From positions 1-49,345 of the forward strand of contig JAIXQM010000161.1 in NCBI GenBank assembly GCA_027485735.1: a DNA stretch of 49,345 bases, written 5' to 3'. Both the position numbers and the translations under genes were made by a program. This document shows positions 43,317 through 49,345 of this stretch, piece by piece (position 1 is the first letter of the stretch; every line of letters begins with the position of its first letter). A model generated the notes under the pieces. It was not told the DNA's origin. It did not search any database and was given only the letters and a program-made list of their open reading frames with translations. This DNA comes from Sphingomonadales bacterium. Its GTDB lineage: Bacteria; Pseudomonadota; Alphaproteobacteria; Sphingomonadales; Sphingomonadaceae.

Positions 43317-44417
43317 ATGCTGCAAGCGATTGGTCTTAGTGCTGCACTGCTGGCATCGGTGAGCGCGGGGGTGAGCGCGGCTCAGGAGGTTCCCGAAATC
43401 CGCTTCGACGCGGTTGATTTCCTGAAACCCCCGGCCGATCTGCACATGGGCGAAGTGGCCGGCGTTGCACTCGGCAAGGCGGGCCAGGTTTACGTCTTCC
43501 AGCGCGGCAACACCCAGGGCCCGGCCTATGCCGCCGCCGCTGCCCAATTGCTCGAATTCGATGCAAATGGCCGCCTTGTGCGCGAGATCGGGCACAATCT
43601 CTACGCCTGGTCCTATGCCCATGCGACGCGCGTCGATGCCGGCGGCAACATCTGGGTGGCCGACAAGGGATCGAACATGGTGGTGAAGTTCGCGCCCAGC
43701 GGACGCGTTGCCATGGTCTTCGGCCGCAAACCTGAAGCCAGCGATGAAAACGCGCGGCCACTGGAACACCCCAAGCCGCCGCTGCCCGCCGTTGATGGCC
43801 AGTTCCGCGAAGTGACCGACATGGCGTGGGACAGCCAGGGCAACACCTATATCAGCGACGGCTATATCAATTCGCGCGTCGCCAAGGTGGCGCCCGATGG
43901 CCGCTGGCTGGGAAGCTGGGGCAGTTTCGGCAGCGCACCCGGCCAGTTCAACACGCTGCATTCGATTGCCGTCGATGCGCGGGATGAAGTCTATGTCGCC
44001 GATCGCGGCAACCGGCGCATCCAGGTGTTCGATACCGCCGGCACCCTGCTGCGGATCATCCAGATCAATGTCCCCTCCCCCGCCGACGCCCCGGTGGCAA
44101 TCGGCAACCGCCCGGTCGTGCCCCCCGCCGGCGCCGACGCCGCCGCAACCAAGACGATGATGCCCGGCGCGCCATGGGCCTTGTGCATCACCCCGCGCGA
44201 CAAGGCCGGCAAGCAGCTATTGTATGTCGCCGATGCCTGGCCGGGCCGGATCTACAAGCTGTCGCTGGATGGCAAGGTGCTGGGCTGGCTCGGCGGGTCG
44301 GGCAAGCAGATCAAGCAATTTGGCTGGATCCACGAAATCGCCTGCCCGTCAGAAAATGAGCTGTACGTCGCCGAACTGCTCAACTGGCGACTGCAGAAGC
44401 TGACGCTGCGTCCCTAG
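43317..44417 (+). CDS. Exported NHL-repeat beta-propeller protein
   Basis: The 366-residue protein has a signal peptide ending at SAA (MLQAIGLSAALLASVSAGVS) and about six NHL-type blades, for example GVALGKAGQVYVFQRGNT, RVDAGGNIWVADKGSNMVVK, DVYVADRGNRRIQVF-like EVYVADRGNRRIQVFDTAG and HEIACPSENELYVAELLNWR. The blade pattern and the NRRIQVFD motif resemble the peptidylglycine alpha-amidating lyase propellers, but catalytic assignment is not justified. GGGGGAG lies about 8 nt before the ATG. It stands alone, divergent from the membrane protein gene. Confidence 0.82.
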   Translation: MLQAIGLSAALLASVSAGVSAAQEVPEIRFDAVDFLKPPADLHMGEVAGVALGKAGQVYVFQRGNTQGPAYAAAAAQLLEFDANGRLVREIGHNLYAWSYAHATRVDAGGNIWVADKGSNMVVKFAPSGRVAMVFGRKPEASDENARPLEHPKPPLPAVDGQFREVTDMAWDSQGNTYISDGYINSRVAKVAPDGRWLGSWGSFGSAPGQFNTLHSIAVDARDEVYVADRGNRRIQVFDTAGTLLRIIQINVPSPADAPVAIGNRPVVPPAGADAAATKTMMPGAPWALCITPRDKAGKQLLYVADAWPGRIYKLSLDGKVLGWLGGSGKQIKQFGWIHEIACPSENELYVAELLNWRLQKLTLRP

Positions 44418-44476
44418 CCGCGCATTGAAAGACGGCTCCCAAAGCCCAACTTCACTGCTCCCCGCCGCGCGTTGTT

Positions 44477-45421
44477 CTACGGCACAAGGGGAGGCACATG
44501 AAGAATCGCGGTCGTTCCCGGGCCATCGGCGTACGCAAGTTCGCCACCGGTCGACCGGGCCAGCATCGGCATCAGCCGCGACCCGGAACCTGTGTTCGCC
44601 TCGGCTGGCCGGCCAACCCCATCGTCGGCCACCGTCAGGCAATAGCCGGCGCCCTCGGATGCCAATGTGACGTGAATTGTGCCGCGACCATCCGGAAACG
44701 CATGTTTCAAGGCATTGGTCACAAGCTCGTTGACGATCAAGCCGCTGCTCACGGCATGATCGGCCGGCAGGTGAACAGGCTTGAGATCGGACGTGATGGA
44801 AACGCCCGGCAGATTTTCCGCCTGCGCGCGGGCGGCCACCAACACTTCCTCGATCAATGTCGCCAGATCACGCGATCTGATGTCGTTGCCGGTGTGCCGC
44901 AACTTCCTGTGAACACTGGCCAGAACATGGAGCCGGTTGCTTGCCCGCTCAAGCGCCTCTGTGGCCTGACCTGGCGCGATGCGATTGGCCTCGATCGTCA
45001 GAATGGCCACGGCCAGCTGAAAATTGTTCATCGTCCTGTGGTCAAGCTCCTCGATGGCCAGTTCCAGATCGGCAATCCGCAGTGCATCGAGTTCGATGAT
45101 CCGGCGCTTGCTCACTTGAAACTTGTGCACGATCAACAGCAACACCAACTCGGAAGCAGTGGCAACAACAAGGGAGACACCCGCCGCGACACTCGGCAAC
45201 CAAAATGAATTTTGTACTGGCATCAACACATACCAGATGATGATCTGGCACGTTAGCAATGTTACCAGGCCGGCGCGCCAATTGGAAACCAGGGTGGCCG
45301 CAACCACAGCTGGATACACCAACGGGAAAATAATCACACCATGCCAGAATTGTTCAATAATCATCCTCGCCGCGACAGCCATCGCTGCAAAGGCAAGCCC
45401 AATCAGCACGTCGTGTGCCAA
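44477..45421 (-). CDS. Membrane HisKA_2 sensor histidine kinase (DUF4118-like N-terminus)
   Basis: The 314-residue kinase has four membrane helices in residues about 5-100 in a DUF4118/KdpD-like arrangement, a linker helix, and a HisKA_2 domain with His128 in IEELDHRTMNNFQLAVAIL. The ATPase domain is intact: N-box SGLIVNELVTNALKHAF and G-box LTVADDGVGRPAE. It is thus a functional kinase in contrast to the degenerate one next to phyR. HisKA_2 kinases often feed PhyR in alphaproteobacteria, so a link to the stress response is possible but unproven. The TTG at 45421 is the best available start; no ATG is in frame upstream and the ribosome site is weak. Confidence 0.85.
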   Translation of the reverse strand: MAHDVLIGLAFAAMAVAARMIIEQFWHGVIIFPLVYPAVVAATLVSNWRAGLVTLLTCQIIIWYVLMPVQNSFWLPSVAAGVSLVVATASELVLLLIVHKFQVSKRRIIELDALRIADLELAIEELDHRTMNNFQLAVAILTIEANRIAPGQATEALERASNRLHVLASVHRKLRHTGNDIRSRDLATLIEEVLVAARAQAENLPGVSITSDLKPVHLPADHAVSSGLIVNELVTNALKHAFPDGRGTIHVTLASEGAGYCLTVADDGVGRPAEANTGSGSRLMPMLARSTGGELAYADGPGTTAILHVPPLVP

Positions 45422-45732
45422 ATTCAGGGTGTTTTTCCGCAGATGAAACCTCGTTGCACAGTGAACATCAGATCAACGCAACGATTACATCGGCTGCGGG
45501 TTATCACATCTTATGACAATCTGCCACGGCCAATTGCCCATACGGTGAATCTACTCATCAGTTTGGGCGCGCTCGAACGCCAATACTTGAATTAACGCCC
45601 TCTGAAAATATTGGCGAATCGCCTGTTCGCGGTGTGTCCGGCAGGCCGCCCGCTGCTTTCCGGCATCGGCGTCATCGCTGTCCTTACCTCCCACATCATT
45701 GCGCGACTGCGCCAACCTGCCATCATCGTGCC
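45422..45732. other. Intergenic region between divergent kinase and XRE regulator
   Basis: These 311 bp hold no convincing gene. The part from 45440 to 45560 is AT-richer and should contain the divergent promoters. I see no EcfG consensus here. Confidence 0.5.
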
Positions 45733-46518
45733 ATGGCAACCCGTCCCGACACATCTGATCCCGGCCCGTTCGGCACTGCATTGAAAGCGGCACGCAGCGG
45801 CAGGCGGGTGAGCCAGTTGATGTTGTCGCTGGATGCCGGGGTGAGTGCGCGGCACCTGTCGTTCCTGGAATCGGGGCGGGCCAGCCCAAGCCGTGAGATG
45901 GTTCTGACCCTGGCCGAAGCGCTGGCCTTGCCGCTGTCGGCGCGCAACCATCTGCTGAATACGGCGGGATTTGCCAGCGCCTATCCCGCCTCGCCGCTGG
46001 CATCGGAGGCGATTGCGCCGTTCCGGGCGATCCTGAGCACGATGATGGAGAACCATGCGCCCTTCCCGGCCCTGCTGTGTGATCGGCACTGGAATGTGCT
46101 GGAAGCCAGCGCGTCTGCCGCCGCCATGCTGAGCCCCTTGCTGGAGGGGTGGCACGGGCCGCCCAACGTCTTCCGCCTCACCGCCTGTCACCCGCGGGCG
46201 CCCGAATTGATCGCCAATCTGCCCGAAGTGCTGCACGAAAGCCTGGAGCGGTTGGCGTTGGAGCAATCAGTGGCCGGCGATGATCCAGTGCTGGCCGATC
46301 TGATCGCCGTCACCCGCGCGGCGGCGGCGAAGCATCCCTATCGCGCCGCGCGCACCCGATCACCCGTGCTGCCGGTGGTGTTTCGCGGGCCGGCGGGGTT
46401 GATGAGCTTCCTGTCGGTGGTGGCCCAGTGCGGCACCAGCGAGGATGTCACCGTGCGCGATCTGCGGCTGGAGTTGCTGTTTCCGGCGGATGAGGCGACG
46501 CGAGCAGCGTTCAGCTGA
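45733..46518 (+). CDS. XRE-family regulator with MmyB-like ligand domain
   Basis: The 261-residue regulator has an N-terminal helix-turn-helix (about 15-70, ALKAARSGRRVSQLMLSLDA and GVSARHLSFLESGRASPSRE) and a C-terminal domain of the MmyB/PAS-like type: ALLCDRHWNVLEASASAAAM and NVFRLTACHPRAPELIANL. This family often controls a neighbouring oxidoreductase or short-chain dehydrogenase. Here the convergent quinone oxidoreductase gene overlaps its end by 8 bp, but the divergent side shows no typical target. The start at 45733 gives MATRPDTSD. Confidence 0.88.
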   Translation: MATRPDTSDPGPFGTALKAARSGRRVSQLMLSLDAGVSARHLSFLESGRASPSREMVLTLAEALALPLSARNHLLNTAGFASAYPASPLASEAIAPFRAILSTMMENHAPFPALLCDRHWNVLEASASAAAMLSPLLEGWHGPPNVFRLTACHPRAPELIANLPEVLHESLERLALEQSVAGDDPVLADLIAVTRAAAAKHPYRAARTRSPVLPVVFRGPAGLMSFLSVVAQCGTSEDVTVRDLRLELLFPADEATRAAFS

Positions 46519-47470
46519 CGCGGATCACGCACTTCCCCTCGATCCGCCCTTCCCCCATCGCCGCAAAGGCCGCGCGCACGTGGGACAGCGGCAATTCCAG
46601 CCCGATGTGCGGCCGCATGTGCACCGCCCGCGCATCGATCTCCTGAATGTGCCGCACCCCGGCTGCCGGGTCCTGCCGGCCCTGTTCACCGGCGCGCACG
46701 CCGATCAAGGCGATCTCCTTCAGCAGCAGGCGGTTCAAGGGCACGCTTTCTCCGCGCCCGCCGACAAACCCGATGATCGCATAACGCCCACCGCGACGCA
46801 GGGACTTCACCAGCGGCATCACCAGTGGCCCGGCGACCGGATCGAACACCAGATCGATATCCTTCACCGGGATCTGCGGATGCTCACGATCTACCAGATA
46901 AGCCTCCTGCGCCCCAGCCTCGCGCGCCAGTTGCAGCCGCGCTTCGGAGGACGCCACCGCCACCACGTGGGCGCCAAGATGCACCGCCAATTGCACCGCC
47001 GCCCGGCCCATACCGCCACCGGCGCCGGTCACCAGCACACGCTCTCCGGGTTGCAAGCGCCCGCGCTCAACGAGCCCCACCCAGGCGGTGAGCGCACCCA
47101 CGGTGAAGGCGGCGGCTTCGGCCATGGTCAGGCCTTCAGGAACCGGACGCAGGCCGCGCGCCGGCAGGGTGATCCGCTCTGCCATCAGACCGCTGCGCGC
47201 GCCGAGCATCACGGCCTGCCCCACCAGCGCCTCCGCCCCCGGCCCGGCAGCAATCACAGTGCCACTGCCTTCTGTGCCGGGGATGAACGGCAGGTCGGGT
47301 TTGAACTGGTAGCCGCCTTGCAGCATCAGATAATCGGGAAAATTCAGGCTGGCATGGCTGATGGCCACCAGCACTTCGCCCGGGCCGGGTGCATGCGGTT
47401 CCGGCCAATCATCGTGGAGCGCGAGGCCCGACAGATCGGGCGACAGGGTGGAGCAAACAGCGGCGCGCAT
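46511..47470 (-). CDS. NADPH:quinone oxidoreductase-type MDR protein
   Basis: The 319-residue zinc-free medium-chain dehydrogenase/reductase has a catalytic-domain start MRAAVCSTLSPDLSGLALHD, the substrate region FPDYLMLQGGYQFKPDLPFI followed by PGTEGSGTV, and the NADPH-binding Rossmann fingerprint VLVTGAGGGMGRAAVQLAVH. The cysteines that bind structural zinc in alcohol dehydrogenases are absent. The gene starts 1 bp after the crotonase stop (TAAgATG) and is the last of a three-gene operon. A role in acyl-CoA or quinone reduction within the same pathway is inferred. Confidence 0.88.
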   Translation of the reverse strand: MRAAVCSTLSPDLSGLALHDDWPEPHAPGPGEVLVAISHASLNFPDYLMLQGGYQFKPDLPFIPGTEGSGTVIAAGPGAEALVGQAVMLGARSGLMAERITLPARGLRPVPEGLTMAEAAAFTVGALTAWVGLVERGRLQPGERVLVTGAGGGMGRAAVQLAVHLGAHVVAVASSEARLQLAREAGAQEAYLVDREHPQIPVKDIDLVFDPVAGPLVMPLVKSLRRGGRYAIIGFVGGRGESVPLNRLLLKEIALIGVRAGEQGRQDPAAGVRHIQEIDARAVHMRPHIGLELPLSHVRAAFAAMGEGRIEGKCVIRVS

Positions 47471-47471
47471 C

Positions 47472-48230
47472 TTATCCCCGGAACTGCGGCTTGCGCCGCT
47501 CAACGAAAGCGGTGGCGCCTTCGGCGAAATCGGCACCCGAAAACGCCGCAGCAAAGATCGCCAGCGTTTCGGCATCGTCCGCCGTCTGCCCATCCAGCAC
47601 GCGGCGCACAAAGCCCTTTGCCGCCTTGGTCGAATGGCGGGAGGCCGCGACGATCGCATCCTTGATGCACGACGGCCCGCCGGCCAGCAGCTCCACCAGG
47701 CCAATGCGATGCGCCTCATCGGCATCCAGCAATTGCCCGGAAAACAGCATGCGCTTGGCCTGCCCCGGTCCGACCAGATCGATCAGCAATTTCACATCGT
47801 GCAGCGGATAGACGATGCCCAGTTTCGACGGTGTGATGCCGAACCGCGCCGAGGCCGTCGCGATGCGCAGATCGCAGGCCAGTGCCAGGCCGCAGCCGCC
47901 GCCCACGGCATCGCCTTCCACCCAGGCGATGGTGGGCAACGGAAAGCGCGTCAGATCATGCTGCGCCTTGTTGATCGCGGCCTGGTTGGCGGCCAGCCAT
48001 TCGGCATCGTCCTTGTTGGCAAGCAGCTCGGGGATATCGGCCCCGGCGCAAAACGCCCCGCCAGGATGCGCGGCCTGCACCAGCAGCAGGCGCAGATCGG
48101 GCAGGCTGGCGGCCTGTTCCAGCAGCCGCGGCAGCGCGTGCCACATGGCCAGCGTGAAGGCGTTGCGCTTGTCGGCGCGGTCGATCAGCAGCCGGGCGAT
48201 GGGGCCATCATGTTCCAGGCGCAGGCTCAT
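47472..48230 (-). CDS. Crotonase-family protein lacking both catalytic glutamates
   Basis: The 252-residue enoyl-CoA hydratase/isomerase-like protein has the CoA-binding and oxyanion features CAGADIPELL and VEGDAVGGGCGLALACDLRI. The two hydratase glutamates are replaced: position 114 is Gly (GGCGLALACD, where hydratases have GGCELA) and position 135 is Ser (GITPSKLG against the usual GxPExxLG). It should therefore not hydrate enoyl-CoA by the normal mechanism and may catalyse another crotonase reaction such as isomerisation, hydrolysis or decarboxylation. The start overlaps the CoA-transferase stop by 4 nt (ATGA). It is the middle gene of the operon. Confidence 0.87.
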   Translation of the reverse strand: MSLRLEHDGPIARLLIDRADKRNAFTLAMWHALPRLLEQAASLPDLRLLLVQAAHPGGAFCAGADIPELLANKDDAEWLAANQAAINKAQHDLTRFPLPTIAWVEGDAVGGGCGLALACDLRIATASARFGITPSKLGIVYPLHDVKLLIDLVGPGQAKRMLFSGQLLDADEAHRIGLVELLAGGPSCIKDAIVAASRHSTKAAKGFVRRVLDGQTADDAETLAIFAAAFSGADFAEGATAFVERRKPQFRG

Positions 48231-49303
48231 GGCGCGTCTCCTTGCAATGGCGGCACTGGGCCGGGCGTGTAAGTCTCCCCGGCGAAACGGATGGCCGGCG
48301 CGATGTGGACACCGTTCAGCAGGCCGCGTTCGGCGATATGAGGTTGGGCAAAGGCCTCGGCGAAATCCAGCACCGGGGCATAGGCGACATCCAGATCGGC
48401 CATATACGCATCCCATTCATCGCGGCTGCGGGTGCGGAACGTTTCGCGCAGGAAGGCGATCAGCGGGGCCTGCGCTGGGCCGGCCTCGGCTTCGGCCAGC
48501 GCGATCAGATCGGGCCGGCCCAGCGCGGTGAGCAGCGCGCGGGCAAACTTGATCTCGCGCCCGCCCAGCGCGACATGGCGGCCATCTTCGGTGTCATAGA
48601 CATTGTAGAACGCCGCCCCGCCCAGCGAGCGCTGATTGTCCGAACGCGGGCTTGGCCCACCCGCCAGGGCACTGCCGGCGATATGGGCGCCCCACGGCAA
48701 CAGGCTGTCGAACATGGCGATATCGATGTAATCGCCCTGCCCGGTCTTCTCGCGGCCGATCAGCGCCATCAGCACGGCGGCCAGCCCGGTGAGCCCTGCC
48801 GCCACGTCCGCTGCCGGCACGCCGGGCACCGCCGGCGTGCCATCCGGACCATCATTCACGCTCAGGAAGCCGGCCAGCGCCTGCACCGCCATGTCGTGCG
48901 CCGGATGATGCGCCAAGGCGCCTGTCTGGCCAAAGGCGGAGATGGAGCAATAGACGATGCGCGGGTTCAGCGCCCGCACGTCGTCCCAGCCAAAGCCGAG
49001 CCGCGCCATCACGCCGGGGCGGAAGCCTTCCACGAACACATCGGCACCGCGGATCAGATCGGCCAGCGCCGCCTTGCCCGCCTCGCTCTTCAGATCGAGC
49101 ACCACGCTCGCCTTGCCGCGATTGAGGTTGGCGAACCAGATGCTGTGGCCGTCTTCGAAGGGCCCCTGCGTGCGCGCAGGATCACCGGCGGCGGGCTCGA
49201 CCTTGATCACGTCTGCCCCCTGATCGGCCATCATCACGGTCAGCATCGGGCCGGGCAGGAACATGCTGAGATCGATGACGCGGATGCCGGAAAGTTTGCC
49301 CAT
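48227..49303 (-). CDS. CaiB/BaiF family (class III) CoA-transferase
   Basis: The 358-residue protein moves CoA between carboxylic acids. It has the opening IRVIDLSMFLPGPMLTVMMA and DQGADVIKVEPAAGD. The catalytic Asp137 is in HPAHDMAVQALAGFLS, followed by GVPAADVAAGLTGLAAVLMA and the GDYIDIAMFDSLLP segment, and ending in PGPVPPLQGD. I prefer the ATG at 49303 over the in-frame GTG at 49315; neither has a good ribosome site. It leads the operon CoA-transferase, crotonase-like, quinone oxidoreductase, probably a catabolic acyl-CoA route. The acid substrate is unknown. Confidence 0.92.
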   Translation of the reverse strand: MGKLSGIRVIDLSMFLPGPMLTVMMADQGADVIKVEPAAGDPARTQGPFEDGHSIWFANLNRGKASVVLDLKSEAGKAALADLIRGADVFVEGFRPGVMARLGFGWDDVRALNPRIVYCSISAFGQTGALAHHPAHDMAVQALAGFLSVNDGPDGTPAVPGVPAADVAAGLTGLAAVLMALIGREKTGQGDYIDIAMFDSLLPWGAHIAGSALAGGPSPRSDNQRSLGGAAFYNVYDTEDGRHVALGGREIKFARALLTALGRPDLIALAEAEAGPAQAPLIAFLRETFRTRSRDEWDAYMADLDVAYAPVLDFAEAFAQPHIAERGLLNGVHIAPAIRFAGETYTPGPVPPLQGDAP

Positions 49304-49345
49304 GATGCACTGCACCGCGAAGCGTTGCCGGCGTCAACCTGCGAC

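Overview
The window looks like chromosome of a high-GC alphaproteobacterium of the Sphingomonadales. The pointers are a CcrM-type GANTC methylase, a split three-gene transhydrogenase, an aa3-type oxidase subunit IV peptide, the PhyR/EcfG general stress response, a PEP-CTERM protein, and the ftsB next to pdhA order. I cannot name the genus from sequence alone.

Layout. 1-18.2 kb is mostly housekeeping: pdhA (cut by the left edge), ftsB, a FadJ-like beta-oxidation enzyme, a DUF3089 hydrolase, exported MsrB/MsrA, the pntAA-pntAB-pntB transhydrogenase genes, folP with an M13 peptidase, ccrM, and the tightly overlapped glmM-DUF1272-thiD/VOC-rnhB set, then an aldo/keto reductase and an AdaA-like regulator. 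18.27-19.6 kb is a tRNA-Ser(UGA) followed by an AT-richer stretch with one small exported Ala/Lys-rich protein, probably foreign DNA. 19.6-30.8 kb is a general stress response island: Dps, SemiSWEET, a PRC-barrel protein, a glycosyltransferase, a shrunken UDP-galactopyranose mutase remnant, a GH1-like glycosidase, entericidin, an OmpA protein, a FAT GUY-like single-domain response regulator, a degenerate HisKA_2 protein, PhyR, EcfG, and several small lipoproteins and membrane proteins including CsbD. 30.9-34.9 kb is one 1322-residue CheB-CheR-PAS-kinase-receiver-receiver-LuxR protein. 35-49.3 kb holds a PEP-CTERM protein, an acyltransferase, two divergent L,D-transpeptidases, an exported KatG, the divergent efp/epmA pair, a DUF4118-like HisKA_2 kinase, an XRE regulator, and a CoA-transferase/crotonase/quinone oxidoreductase operon.

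Main discovery candidate. The EcfG sigma factor at 28005-28745 carries a NepR-like anti-sigma segment (about residues 17-50) fused in frame to its N-terminus, with no internal start codon that could give a separate sigma factor. It lies directly after phyR, and a GGAAC-N16-CGTA promoter sits in the 61-bp gap between them. Normally PhyR~P pulls a free NepR off EcfG; here inhibitor and sigma factor appear to be one chain. The same promoter pattern (GGAAC, 16 nt, CGTT or CGTA) lies in the correct orientation before dps, the glycosyltransferase operon, entericidin-ompA, a small lipoprotein and an L,D-transpeptidase, so the local regulon can be read from sequence.

Other notable points are nine GANTC sites in 151 bp upstream of ccrM, the glf remnant still translationally coupled to both neighbours, a ThiD-VOC fusion, and a crotonase lacking both catalytic glutamates. 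Coordinates and starts were worked out by reading the sequence; no database search was possible.
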